A DNA stretch of 64,000 nt, taken from contig JASCOF010000002.1 of assembly GCA_029960065.1 (NCBI GenBank), positions 62,001 through 126,000 on the forward strand. Direction: 5' to 3'. Below the pieces are notes generated by a model. That model did not search any database. It worked only from the letters and a program-made list of their open reading frames with translations, and was not told where the DNA came from. This document shows, one piece after another, positions 33,226 to 43,300 of this stretch (positions are counted from its first letter, which is position 1; the number at the start of each line of letters is the position of its first letter). Made by a program: the position numbers and the translations under genes. This DNA is from Flavobacteriaceae bacterium PS02336 (GTDB lineage: Bacteria; Bacteroidota; Bacteroidia; Flavobacteriales; Flavobacteriaceae).

Positions 33226-34413
33226 TTAGTCTAAAATCGCTTGTATTCCAGGTAAAATTCTTCCTTCTAACATTTCTAGCATTGCCCCACCACCAGTAGA
33301 AACATAGCTCATTTTATCTTCAAATCCGAACTGTTTTACAGCAGCAACAGAATCTCCACCTCCAACTAAAGAAAATGCTCCATTTGCAGTAGCTTCTGCA
33401 ATATAATCTCCTAAAGCGATTGTTCCTTTAGAGAAAGTTTCCATTTCAAAAACACCTAATGGACCATTCCAAAGAATTGTTTTTGACTCTAAAATTACTT
33501 TTTTGAAATTTTCTAAAGATTTTGGACCTGCGTCTAAACCTTGCCATCCGTCAGGAATTGCAGTTACGTCTACAATTTGAGTATTTGCTGTGTTTGAGAA
33601 ATCATCTGCAGCAACAACATCAACAGGAATATGAACTTGTACGTTTTTCTCTTTTGCTAATCTTAAAATTTCTAAAGCTAAATCTAGTTTGTCATCTTCA
33701 CAGATTGATTCACCAACTTTTCCGCCTTGTGCTTTAATGAAAGTAAATGTCATACCTCCTCCAATAATCATGTGATCTACTTTATCTAGGATATTTTCGA
33801 TCACTGTAATTTTAGACGAAACTTTAGAACCTCCAAGAACTGCCGTTACTGGTTTTTCACTGTTTTTAAGCACTTTGTTTAAGCTTTCAATTTCTTTAGC
33901 CAATAACGTTCCGAAACATTTTTTGTCTTCAAAAAACTGAGCAATAATTGTAGTCGACGCGTGTGCTCTGTGAGCTGTACCAAATGCATCATTTACATAG
34001 ATATCTCCAAGAGAAGCTAATTCTTTAGCAAAAACAACATTTCCTTCTTCTTCTTCAGCGTGGAAACGTAAATTTTCTAATAATAGAACTTCACCTGGTT
34101 TTAAATCTTTAGCAGCTGTCTGAGCTGGTTCTCCAACACAGTTTTCAGCAAACTTAACCTCAACTCCTAAAATTTCAGAAGCTGTTTTTAAAATATGTTT
34201 TAAAGAGTATTTTTCTTCAGCACCTTTTGGTCTTCCTAAATGCGACATTAAGATTACGCTTCCGCCTTGCGCTAAAATTGCATCAATAGTCGGTTTTGCT
34301 GCTTCAATACGTGTCGTATCAGTTACCTTAAAATTCTCATCCAACGGCACATTAAAGTCTACACGGATAATTGCTTTTTTATTTTTAAAATCGAAATCGT
34401 TTAAAGTTTTCAT
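33226..34413 (-). CDS. pgk: Phosphoglycerate kinase
   Basis: Pgk transfers a phosphate from 1,3-bisphosphoglycerate to ADP in glycolysis. From ATG 34413 the protein has 395 residues, the normal length. The substrate-binding [15 protein letters not shown] is near residue 10, SHLGRPKG near 58, and [16 protein letters not shown] near 108; the C-terminal nucleotide-binding [13 protein letters not shown] is near 355, with the closing [13 protein letters not shown]. An extension to 34449 would start inside the promoter and adds a Phe/Lys-rich stretch not seen in the family. The gene stands alone. Confidence 0.97.
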   Translation of the reverse strand: MKTLNDFDFKNKKAIIRVDFNVPLDENFKVTDTTRIEAAKPTIDAILAQGGSVILMSHLGRPKGAEEKYSLKHILKTASEILGVEVKFAENCVGEPAQTAAKDLKPGEVLLLENLRFHAEEEEGNVVFAKELASLGDIYVNDAFGTAHRAHASTTIIAQFFEDKKCFGTLLAKEIESLNKVLKNSEKPVTAVLGGSKVSSKITVIENILDKVDHMIIGGGMTFTFIKAQGGKVGESICEDDKLDLALEILRLAKEKNVQVHIPVDVVAADDFSNTANTQIVDVTAIPDGWQGLDAGPKSLENFKKVILESKTILWNGPLGVFEMETFSKGTIALGDYIAEATANGAFSLVGGGDSVAAVKQFGFEDKMSYVSTGGGAMLEMLEGRILPGIQAILD

Positions 34414-34446
34414 CTTGATAATTTTTAGTTTTTTTAGAAAGAAAAA

Positions 34447-34454
34447 CAAATATA
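34447..34454 (-). promoter_or_regulatory. pgk promoter -7 element
   Basis: The minus strand reads TATATTTG. The implied start near 34441 gives a leader of about 28 bases and supports ATG 34413. Confidence 0.55.
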
Positions 34455-34599
34455 GGACTTTTAGACTTCTTATAAATTCGAATAAACTAAAAAAGAAGCA
34501 ATAAAAAGAACGAAAACGTTATAAATTTACAAAAAAACTGGATTTATTTAAGATTAAAAACAATTTTATTCACAAATGTAATATTGCCATTATAAAAAA

Positions 34600-34623
34600 A
34601 CCTTTTCTGTTAAAAGAAAAGGT
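34600..34623 (-). terminator. Terminator of the XRE-family gene
   Basis: A 9-bp stem (34600-34608 with 34615-34623) around a six-base loop is followed on the minus strand by a run of seven T. It lies about 65 bases past the stop of the gene at 34688. The rest of 34455-34687 shows no other feature. Confidence 0.8.
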
Positions 34624-34687
34624 AAATCTATTTGGATTAAAAAGTTGTTTATTTCTAAATCGTTTTTAAAGTCGGAGAGATAAGGGT

Positions 34688-35092
34688 TTATTTAATTAAT
34701 TTTTCAAGCCTAGCCATCATTTCATCTTTCTCTTTCAACATACGCTCATATAACGCAATTTTTTCTTCGTGAAGTGAAATCAATTTTTCAATTGGATGAA
34801 TATTAATTGTTCCGTAATTAAATGAATTACTAAAAGCATGCTCTCCAAAAGTATTCGAAATAATATTTACCGCTTGCTCTTCATCAAAATTTTTAAAAGC
34901 TTCAACAGGAATTTTAAGAACTGTAGAGATTTGTTTAAGCAGGTTGTCTTCAATTACATCCTTCTGTTCCAACATAGAAATCTTCTTCTGATTCCAGTCT
35001 TCACCCAAATCATAAGCTAATGCTTCCTGCTTTATGTTAAGCATTTCTCTGAAACGTTTTACGTTTTTTCCCTGATGAATTTTCTGTTCCAT
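34688..35092 (-). CDS. XRE-family helix-turn-helix protein
   Basis: This 134-residue protein opens with a helix-turn-helix of the XRE/Cro type (residues about 8-67): GKNVKRFREMLNIKQEALAY, then WNQKKISMLEQKDVIEDNLL and the KQISTVLKIPVEAF end. A middle segment rich in Asn follows (NSFNYGTINIHP), and then a C-terminal helix, IEKLISLHEEKIALYERMLK, that should form a coiled coil for dimerisation. It is cytoplasmic. The target is unknown. It lies between two terminators and so is its own unit. Confidence 0.85.
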   Translation of the reverse strand: MEQKIHQGKNVKRFREMLNIKQEALAYDLGEDWNQKKISMLEQKDVIEDNLLKQISTVLKIPVEAFKNFDEEQAVNIISNTFGEHAFSNSFNYGTINIHPIEKLISLHEEKIALYERMLKEKDEMMARLEKLIK

Positions 35093-35196
35093 AATGAATA
35101 TAATTTTTCTGAAGGCTCAAAGATAAAGCCATTTGGATTAAAAGCCCGAATTTCAAAGATAAAAAATATCCTGCAAAAATCCCTTTTATAAAAAAA

Positions 35197-35226
35197 CCTT
35201 TCCTGTCAACAGAAAAACAGGAAAGG
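35197..35226 (-). terminator. Terminator of the pirin-like operon
   Basis: A 10-bp stem pairs 35197-35206 (CCTTTCCTGT) with 35217-35226 around a ten-base loop, followed on the minus strand by seven T. It ends the transcript of the gene at 35268. Confidence 0.85.
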
Positions 35227-35267
35227 CAAAAAATGAATTAGATTTATTTTTTGTTTTTGGAGGATAA

Positions 35268-35774
35268 TTAGTCTTCTGTCTGAATCAAACAAATGGACAA
35301 ATTGTTCTGAACTGGAAATAACATCGTTTCGTACTCGTTTACGTTTTCAATGTTTTTTGAAACGAGATAATTTCCTTCGATAATTCCGAAATAAGTTAAT
35401 AATGGCGAATAAAATGTTATGCCGATTTTATGTTTTGATCTATCGCTTATGTCAGTGTTTATAATATCTAACTGATAATTAATGAATGGAAAATAATTGC
35501 TGCCCAAAACATCTGTAACCCGATGAAAATTTCCTTTTAACTGCTCGACATAACCATTTGCTGCAATTCCAGTTAAAAAATGCAGCTGTTTCGCTTTTTC
35601 GTTTTCACTCAGTAATTCTCGAAATGTATTCTTCGGATTTGCTGCTGAATTGAATTGCTGGCTCTGCATTTGGTATTCTTTGAAAGTATCTTCAAAAACA
35701 TATTTATCCCACAAAAAAGAGGATGTGTTATCTATGACAATACGATAAGCCAGCTTTATTTTGGTGATTTTCAT
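35268..35774 (-). CDS. Hypothetical protein coupled to pirin-like gene
   Basis: I do not recognise this 168-residue protein. It has no signal peptide and no clear membrane span. It contains aromatic, beta-rich segments such as YFPFINYQLDIINTD and KIGITFYSPLLTYFGIIEG. The start overlaps the stop of the pirin-like gene by four bases (ATGA), so the two are translated as a pair and probably work together. A good terminator follows. Function is unknown. Confidence 0.75.
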   Translation of the reverse strand: MKITKIKLAYRIVIDNTSSFLWDKYVFEDTFKEYQMQSQQFNSAANPKNTFRELLSENEKAKQLHFLTGIAANGYVEQLKGNFHRVTDVLGSNYFPFINYQLDIINTDISDRSKHKIGITFYSPLLTYFGIIEGNYLVSKNIENVNEYETMLFPVQNNLSICLIQTED

Positions 35775-36481
35775 GAATTAAGTGTTTTGAGCGGAACTTC
35801 AAAAACCATTAGAATTGCATTTTCTGAAAGTGCTTCCCATTCAATTTTTCCAGTTTCCTTTAAAGCTAAGCCGTCTTTGGCTTCTAAAAGTCTGTTCTCG
35901 ACTTCAAAAGCACCATTTAGCACAAAAACAAAAACACCATTTTTGGAATTTCTTAAAGTAAATGATCCTTCTTTTCTTCCGTCATAAACTCCAATAAATC
36001 CTAATGCTCTTTCAATCTCAAACAAAGAATAAAGTTTATTGTGTGTATTAAAATCAAGTTTATACTGTTGGAAATAGTTTTTGAAATATTGTTTTCCCAT
36101 ATGAAATTCGATTTCCAGATAACTCACATTTTCATTTTCGTACGGATTAAAAATTTCAACTGTTAAATTGTCGTCAGCAGCGAGAACCCGGATTTGATCC
36201 ACACGCAGAAACTCCGCATTTCCCAGATTATCTTTGTATTCAATGCCGCCAAACAAAGGCAGAATAACAACATTTGTTCTTGAATTTATGAATCGGGTTA
36301 TGCGTTGCTGCGGAGCAAGTATTACTTCATTTAAAATCTTTAATGATCCAAAAGCATTTCGCGATAAATCTTGATATTGTTCAAAATTAAAAGTCGCAAA
36401 ACAATTGTGTTTTCCTGAATTGAAAACGCCTCTTGAATCTGACTTATAAATTTGGGCGGGAATCTGCGCTATCATGGCCAA
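35771..36481 (-). CDS. Pirin-like bicupin protein
   Basis: This 236-residue cytoplasmic protein looks like the pirin/YhaK group of double-cupin proteins. Pirin-type features are SDSRGVFNSGKHNCFATFNF near residue 13, NAFGSLKILNEVILAPQQRI near residue 42 and the cupin strand turn VILPLFGGIEYKDNLGNAEF near 72. A second cupin half has NGVFVFVLNGAFEVENRLLE. The metal-binding histidines of active pirins are largely missing in the first cupin (FINSRTNVVI), so it may have lost metal binding. It lies 12 bases after the broken dioxygenase gene and overlaps the unknown gene after it. Confidence 0.75.
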   Translation of the reverse strand: MAMIAQIPAQIYKSDSRGVFNSGKHNCFATFNFEQYQDLSRNAFGSLKILNEVILAPQQRITRFINSRTNVVILPLFGGIEYKDNLGNAEFLRVDQIRVLAADDNLTVEIFNPYENENVSYLEIEFHMGKQYFKNYFQQYKLDFNTHNKLYSLFEIERALGFIGVYDGRKEGSFTLRNSKNGVFVFVLNGAFEVENRLLEAKDGLALKETGKIEWEALSENAILMVFEVPLKTLNS

Positions 36482-36493
36482 CTATTTTAAAAA

Positions 36494-37239
36494 CTAACTT
36501 GCAACATTTATGGTATGCGTTAAAACATAACCTTCGCTGATACTTCCGGTAACGGTTCCTAATTCGTTAGTAACAGAATCTGAAAACACATTGTCTGAAG
36601 CATTATAGGTATAACCCGACAATCCTTTTGTGTAACCGTTTGCAGTAGATGCATTTACGGTTGCAACAGCACTATTGGTTCCTTCTGGGAAAGCAATTTG
36701 TGTTACCAGCAAAGAATTTCCGCTTGAATTATAGATATGGACATGAATATGAGTCGCACGGCCAGAATACCATCCTGGAAAAATAGACGTGAATGTAACC
36801 AAACCATTTTCGTCTGTAGTTTGCCTTCCTCTCAAAAAGTGAACTGAAGTATAATTTACAGACTGCATTGACGTTCCACCATATTCAGAATAATAACCGT
36901 CTTTGTCGCAGTGCCAAATATCTACAATGGCATCTTTTAGTACGGCACAACTTGCTTTGGTGTTTTTGATTGTAATTTTGATAGTAAAACCCACACCTGT
37001 TCTGTCCATCACAATATTAGATTTTACCAAAGATGATGGTGAAATAGTTGGAAATGGTCCTGCCGTTTCTGATGGTGTAACCGAACAGCTGCCTGAAGAT
37101 GAACCTGAACTCGAACCTGAATCGGTACCAGTCGAAGATTCTGATGAATCGCCATCTTACTACACGAGTTTATGATTGGAATTGCTAAAGTACCAATACC
37201 TACTAAACCCAAACCTCTTAAAAACTCTTTTCTTTCCAT
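36494..37239 (-). pseudogene. Intradiol ring-cleavage dioxygenase lipoprotein, one-base frameshift
   Basis: Two frames together make one gene. The first, from ATG 37239, encodes MERKEFLRGLGLVGIGTLAI followed by a lipobox (INSC). It then runs into nonsense. The second frame carries a Ser/Gly linker, TPSETAGPFPT and the full catalytic domain: iron-ligand tyrosine in WHCDKDGYYSEY, then GWYSGRATHIHVHIY with the second tyrosine and both histidines. Adding one A to the AA at 37157-37158 (minus strand) joins them, giving SCSKDGDSSES. Nothing else looks damaged. It could be a recent pseudogene, a read error or a frameshift the ribosome bypasses. Relatives cleave catechol-type rings outside the cytoplasm; the substrate is unknown. 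Confidence 0.85.
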
Positions 37240-37405
37240 TTTTTGCTTTTTTTAAATGTTATTCAATTCTATGATTAACAGTTATTTTGAAGTAAAATTA
37301 TTGGAATTTAAGGCGTTGTAAAAAGTTTGAGGTAAACGATATTATTTATGAGGTAAATGGATAAAATAATTTCATTTGTAATAAAATACACAAACAAAAA
37401 AAAGT

Positions 37406-38095
37406 TTATTTCCCTTCAAAAAGAGTAAAAAAGGCGTCCTCGTAACTAGTGCTTATTGGAATTTCAGCTTGATCTAAGTAGATAATTTTATTCCGAATTT
37501 TAGAAACTTTCGAAATAGGAACAATGAAAGAACGATGTACACGAACGAATTCTGTTTCGGGCAGTTTTTGCAGTATTGCTTTTAGCGTCATACGTGCTAC
37601 AACCGTTTTTTGATCTTTAATATGAATCTTTAAATAATCGTCTAAACCTTCGATATACAAAATATCTGAGAATAAGATTTTAATTAGACTGTAATCAGCA
37701 CGGATAAATAGATACTGCTGTTCTATGTTCTGATTTTGTATTTTCCATTGCGAGTAAGCTTTTTCGGCAGCCTGCTGAAATCTCGAAAGCGAAATTGGTT
37801 TCAATAAATAATCGGTTGCGCTAAGCGTAAAACCTTCAACGGCAAATTCAGAATAAGCGGTTGTGAAAATTACCATCGTTTTATGAGGCAGTTTTTTGTA
37901 GAAATCTAATCCAGAAATGGATGGCATATTAATGTCGAGAAACAATAAATCGACCGGATATTTTTTTAGGTATTTAAATGCTTCTTCCGATTTAGTAAAA
38001 GTCTTTTGAAGTTCAATGTAGTCAATAGTATCGCATAAGCTCTGAAGAATCTCCAGTGCCAATGGTTCGTCATCTAATGCAATTGCTTTTATCAT
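37406..38095 (-). CDS. LytTR-family response regulator
   Basis: This 229-residue protein has a receiver domain (residues 1-120) with the acidic pocket DDE near 8-10, the phospho-acceptor aspartate in LLFLDINMPSISGLDFY near residue 54, the conserved T in VIFTTAYS and the lysine in LLKPISLSRFQ. A LytTR DNA-binding domain follows (about residues 135-229) with ILYIEGLDDYLKIHI and FVRVHRSFIVPISKVSKIR. It overlaps the histidine kinase gene by four bases, so the two form a coupled two-component pair. The target genes are unknown; the adjacent dioxygenase-pirin genes are candidates. Confidence 0.94.
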   Translation of the reverse strand: MIKAIALDDEPLALEILQSLCDTIDYIELQKTFTKSEEAFKYLKKYPVDLLFLDINMPSISGLDFYKKLPHKTMVIFTTAYSEFAVEGFTLSATDYLLKPISLSRFQQAAEKAYSQWKIQNQNIEQQYLFIRADYSLIKILFSDILYIEGLDDYLKIHIKDQKTVVARMTLKAILQKLPETEFVRVHRSFIVPISKVSKIRNKIIYLDQAEIPISTSYEDAFFTLFEGK

Positions 38096-39180
38096 TTAAT
38101 TTTAATACTCAAATTTACCACGTACTTCTCTGCCGTGTCCTCAATCATTAAAGCATGTTTGTTAGGATATACTAATTTCAGTCTTTCGATTGTATTTTGC
38201 AAGCCAATACCAGAATCGGATTGAACAGAAAAGGTCTTTTTATTAGAAACGTATAAAGTTAGTATTTCTTCTTCAATATCAATTTTAATATAAATCTCAG
38301 AAGTCTGATCTGGGTTAACGCCGTATTTGAAGGCGTTCTCTATAAAAGAAATTAGAATTAAAGGCGTAATAACTTTTCCGAAAGTATTTCCAATTACCGA
38401 ATAATTGACATTTACGGTATTTCCTAATCGTGTTTTTTGGAGCGAAATAAAATTATTGATATAATTGATCTCTTTGGTTAAATCGATAACCTCATCGTTT
38501 GAATTGACCATAATATAACGCATCAGTTCCGACAACTGCACGACAGCGTCAGGAGTTTTATCGTCTTTTTTTAACGCAAGTGCATAAATACTATTTAGGG
38601 TATTGAAAAGAAAATGCGGGTTGATCTGTGCTTTTAAAAATGCTAATTCAGATCTTACTTTTTCTTTTTCGACACTTTGCAGTCTGCCCGAGATTGCAAA
38701 AAGCAGACTGGTAACTACTCCGATTAAATACACTAGAGTTGTATGTCCGTATTGTGTTGGCGGACCGCCATTGAATCCGAAGGTCATTCCATGTTTACCA
38801 TGTGGCGGCGGAAATCTACCGTCGAAAGGTTTAGGATGACCGGCAAATTTTCCAGAATGATATTCAAAATCTAAAAAGTTTCGGCTTGGATGATCGAGAA
38901 CGGTTGAGATCCAAAGAAAGAACAAAAGAAAAACCACTAGGATTAAATAGTATAAAATCTTTTTATCTGAAAAGTAAAGTTTGGGAATTAAATAATAATA
39001 GTTAAAATAGAAGAAACAGAGAAGGGCAAAATAGATGAAAAGATAAATACGATCATGCGCATTGCTATACAAATTTGGAAATGAAAAAACATTATTTGTA
39101 GACGTAAATGCGTACGGCAAAAATAAAAAAGCGAGGCACAAAACTGTGTGTTTCGCATAAAATGAAAATTTTGCTTTCAT
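38092..39180 (-). CDS. LytS/YehU-type sensor histidine kinase
   Basis: This 362-residue kinase has four N-terminal membrane helices (about 10-27, 45-66, 75-96 and 148-168), then a HisKA_7TM-like His-kinase domain with the phospho-acceptor block LKAQINPHFLFNTLNSIYAL near residue 190 and a GHKL ATPase (IENAFKYGVNP, SGIGLQNTIERL). A loop of about 50 residues between helices 3 and 4, which should face the periplasm, is rich in His, Gly and Pro (FAGHPKPFDG, FPPPHGKHGMTFG). The next gene is its LytTR partner, overlapping by four bases. The ligand is unknown; metal sensing through the loop is speculation. Confidence 0.93.
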   Translation of the reverse strand: MKAKFSFYAKHTVLCLAFLFLPYAFTSTNNVFSFPNLYSNAHDRIYLFIYFALLCFFYFNYYYLIPKLYFSDKKILYYLILVVFLLFFLWISTVLDHPSRNFLDFEYHSGKFAGHPKPFDGRFPPPHGKHGMTFGFNGGPPTQYGHTTLVYLIGVVTSLLFAISGRLQSVEKEKVRSELAFLKAQINPHFLFNTLNSIYALALKKDDKTPDAVVQLSELMRYIMVNSNDEVIDLTKEINYINNFISLQKTRLGNTVNVNYSVIGNTFGKVITPLILISFIENAFKYGVNPDQTSEIYIKIDIEEEILTLYVSNKKTFSVQSDSGIGLQNTIERLKLVYPNKHALMIEDTAEKYVVNLSIKIK

Positions 39181-39227
39181 AGATCAAATTTGATTTATAC
39201 CTTTTTGAAAAACAAAACGATAAGACT

Positions 39228-39258
39228 CAAATTTAATGTTATTGAAGATTTATTTCAA
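39228..39258 (-). promoter_or_regulatory. Promoter of the histidine kinase-response regulator pair
   Basis: On the minus strand TTG (39258-39256) and TAAATTTG (39235-39228) are 20 bases apart, a good -33/-7 pair. The leader is about 40 bases. The rest of 39181-39344 shows no clear terminator after sprF. Confidence 0.6.
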
Positions 39259-39344
39259 ATTATTGCGGTAAAAACACCTAATGTTGCGACTCGCTCTAAA
39301 ATATTAGCCTTTTTCGGGCAATTATGATAATCGTTATTACGTGA

Positions 39345-40325
39345 TTAATCGTGAACTGGACTCTGCGTACAAGGACAGTTACTAATAGATTGTAAGAAAT
39401 CAAATCCGATTGTTATCGAATGTGTTCCTGAATTATAACTTCCAAGACCGTTAAACATCAACTGGTAAGAATAAGCAAAATAGAATTTTGATTTCATAAA
39501 ACCAGCCATTGGTCCTGCTGCCAATGGTTTTGGAAATTGGTCGTTTAAGAAACGATAGGAAACCCCGATCCAATAGTAATCTTCGTAACGGTTGTAACGT
39601 CTGTATTTGAAGTTAAAATCGGTTGTAGAACGCTGGTCACTTGCAAAATACTGCAAGAAAACCGATGGTTCATATTCGATACGTCTGTTTTCGCCATCTT
39701 TAAATGTAAATCCAGAATATACCTGAAAGTTTGAAAGTAAATCTGGCTCAACTCCTCTATACTTATCTGTATTTTTCTTTAATACGTTATTAGCATTGAA
39801 ACTAAAGTAAAATCCTTTATGACGATATAAAGCACTAATATCAAAGTTGTTGTTTGAATTATATCGATTGTCTGTTATTGATGGATCTAAAGGAACAGGA
39901 ACACCATTTACATCTCCAGTAAAATTGCCAGTTTCGATTCGGAAACTGTTGAAGTTGTATGAGATACCAAATGATAGATATTTTTCAGAATAATAATCTA
40001 AAATAAGGTGGTGTGCAAACGAAACTTTAGCTCCAGTTTGTCTGGTATTACCGTTACTATCATTATATAATGAAATACCGACTCCAGAACGATCTAGAAT
40101 ACGAAAATCTGCATACAATGATTGGTTATCTGGTGCATCTTTAATTCCGACCCATTGTGTTAAACCATTGGCTCTAATACGGAGGTTATCTCCAATACCG
40201 GCATAGGCAGGCGAAAGAATAAAAGGGTTATCAGCCAAATACTGCGTAAACACTGGTAGGTTTAACTCTTGGCTGTAACTTGTTGTTACAGCCATGAGTA
40301 CTAAGGATAAAATAAACTTTTTCAT
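39345..40325 (-). CDS. sprF: SprF, PorP/SprF family outer-membrane protein
   Basis: SprF is the partner of SprB in gliding bacteria; in F. johnsoniae it is needed to get SprB onto the cell surface. From ATG 40325 the protein has 326 residues, with a signal peptide (MKKFILSLVLMAVTTSYS, then Q), the family opening LNLPVFTQYLADNPFILSPA, and beta-strands throughout typical of the PorP/SprF outer-membrane fold (SFGISYNFNSFRIETG, FAYSYQLMFNGLG). A longer start at 40352 is possible but adds a non-hydrophobic stretch before the signal. It follows sprB by about 43 bases and ends the operon. Confidence 0.92.
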   Translation of the reverse strand: MKKFILSLVLMAVTTSYSQELNLPVFTQYLADNPFILSPAYAGIGDNLRIRANGLTQWVGIKDAPDNQSLYADFRILDRSGVGISLYNDSNGNTRQTGAKVSFAHHLILDYYSEKYLSFGISYNFNSFRIETGNFTGDVNGVPVPLDPSITDNRYNSNNNFDISALYRHKGFYFSFNANNVLKKNTDKYRGVEPDLLSNFQVYSGFTFKDGENRRIEYEPSVFLQYFASDQRSTTDFNFKYRRYNRYEDYYWIGVSYRFLNDQFPKPLAAGPMAGFMKSKFYFAYSYQLMFNGLGSYNSGTHSITIGFDFLQSISNCPCTQSPVHD

Positions 40326-40368
40326 TGTAATAATTTTTTTAGACAACATCATTGGGGCTATAATTTTG

Positions 40369-43300
40369 TTATCTGTATAATGTGAAATGACCTACGAATT
40401 CTCTTGGATCTTTAGGATCATTCAGTTTAAGAACATACCAGTAATCTCCTGTTGGCAATTCGTTTCCGTGGTATCTACCATCCCATTTGCCTCCTACTCT
40501 ATATTTACCAACTACTCGACCGTATCTGTCGTAAACATCGAAAGTAAGGTCTTTGTATGCTAATGCACCACAATCTGGACCAATTGTAGTGTTTGGACCA
40601 CTACCGTTTGGCGTAAAGTAATTTGGCAGACAGAAGTCATAGAATGTACCTGGAACATCAATTGTAGCCTCGCAACCATTTTTGTCTCTTACAATTACTT
40701 TATAAACATCTGTTTTATAGATTCTATAAGTATTTGATGAAGAGAATGGTTCTCCATTGAAACTGTATTCGTAAGGAGCAACACCACCAGAAGCTTTAAC
40801 TGATATCGTATTGATTTCATTGCTTTGGTTTGTTGTATCTACTAGAGTTACTGGATCTACTGCTGCTACTTCAAACAGATCAGTAGACACTTCACATCCG
40901 TTTGTATGTCTTACTACCATGAAGTGAGGTCCAGGAGCAACATTTGTAAAGATGTTACTTGGCTGGAATGTTCCATTGTTATCAAGTGAGTAAGTTACAT
41001 CCGCTGGATTATTAGAAGGATCAATTGTCACCACAACCATGTTTGCCTGTGCATTGTTCACACAATCATAAGTTACTTCAATCGTAGGATTTAATGTAAC
41101 TGGTAATCCCATCTCGATTGTAATTTCTTGAGAACATTGATTAGCATCTACGATGTAAACAATATGAGTTCCACCAGCAAGGTTAGAGAATACAAACTTA
41201 GTTTGTGTTGGATCTCCAACAGTAAATGGTCCGTTTTGATTGTCTAAACTATAACTGTATGGCATTGTACCTCCAATTATATCAATTGCAAATTGAGCGT
41301 CATGGTCACCTGCACAATGTTCTTCTTCTCTTAAAGTTAGATCTTCTGTAATTTCAATTGGATCTGGCTGTGTAATCTCTTGCTCATAATCTTGGTAGCA
41401 TCCATTTTCGTCTTGAACTCTAATAATATAAATTCCTGGTCTTAAGTTTTGGAAAACATTGCTATCAAAGAATTGTTCGAAATTAGGAGCGATTGCATAA
41501 ACATATCTTCCAGTTCCACCCACGGCATTAACCGTTATTTTACCATTGTTAAATCCTGAACAAGTAATATTAACTGCAACTAAAGTAGCTGTTAAAGCTT
41601 GTGCTGGTTCGCTGATCTCAATTATTTCAGATGGCTGTGTACAATCTAAACTCACTGCTCTAACTCTGTAGAATCCTACAGGTAAATCAGTAAACTCACC
41701 TGGATAAACTTGTGCTGGCGCAGGCGTAATTGGATTACCATTAACATCTGTTAGTACGTAAGTAAAGTTACCTAAACCACCTTTTGCAATAGCGGTAATT
41801 GTTCCTTTTACATCTCCAGTACACTGAATATCTGTATGGCTTAACGTTTCAAATATAATTGCTGGAACTGGCTCGAAAGTAATTCCGTTAGATTCTACAC
41901 TTAAACATCCGTTAGAATCTCTTACATAATATTTATATGTTACCGCTGCTGCAGTTCTAGGTAAATCAATTGTTACTGTTGAATTAAATGATGTTGGATT
42001 ATATGTGATTCCATCAACACTATAATAGTAAGGAGCAGTTCCTCCAGTCGCAGTAAGAGTAACTCTTGGCGTAATTTGACAAGTCTCTGTTCTATCAATT
42101 GCTAAAGAAGCTTTAACTACTGCTGGCTGCGTTATAGTAATTGGATTTGACACATTACTACAAGTCCAATCATCAGAAGCAGTTACTTGATAAGTTCCTG
42201 CACCCAATCCAGCAAATGTTCTACTTGGCTGTGCTGCTCTAACAATTTGTGTACCATCAGCTAAAGTACCGCTTAAAGTAAATGTATAGTTACCAGAACC
42301 TCCAGTTACTGTATTTACGGTAATTGTCGCGTCTTGATCTTCAAAACAAAGTAGTACTGTTTTATCTACTCCAATAGCAACATCAATTGGCGTTGGATTT
42401 ACCAACGGAACATTAAATGATGCTTCACATCCTTTGCTATCTGTTACATAAACAGTATAGTTACCAGCTGTTAAATTCTCGAAATTAGGAGAATCTTGAT
42501 ATGAAGTGATAATATTTGTACCAATTCTTAACTCGTATTTATATCCTCCTGGCCATCCGCCTGTTGCAGATGCTATAATTTTACCATCGTTATTACCTGT
42601 AATACAAGTAATTTCTTTCTTAGTAGCCGTCACCGCTAATGCTGCTGCCGGTTGTGAAATAGTAAAGTTTTTAGTTGCCTGACAGAACGGTGTATTTACT
42701 AATGTTCCAGTAATACTGTAAACTCCAGAAGATAAACCAGAAATTGTAGTTGGACCAGCTGTTGAAGATGAACCCGTTCTTACAATAGTGTTTGAAGCGT
42801 CACGGATCACATAATCAAATGGACCTGCGCTATCAGGATTAACCGGATTTGTTTTAATTAACAAGTCTACTATAGTAACATCAATACTACCGTTGCTTCC
42901 TGCAAAACAAGTTACGTTCTGAACATTCTCAATTTTAAGATCGAATGTATTAGGCTCGTTTACATAATGTATGTAGTCAACACTACAACTTGTATCTAGA
43001 TTAGTTACTGTTACTAAATAATTTGCAACTGGTAAACCTGTAAATCTTCCATCAGAATTAGTCTGCGAAGGATACAAAGTTCCAAGTGCTCCTGTAGAAG
43101 CATCGATGTCTACAACAGTATACTGTAAATTCGTTGGTGTTCCTCCGATTGAACTAATTGAAACTGTAATATCTTCTAGATTATTACATGTAATTGCACG
43201 ATCAACATTTACTGTGATTTTGTCTAAAGCAATGTATGGGTTGATTACAATTTGTGCTGGAGCAGTTCCAATACAACCTTTATTATCATAAACATTTACG

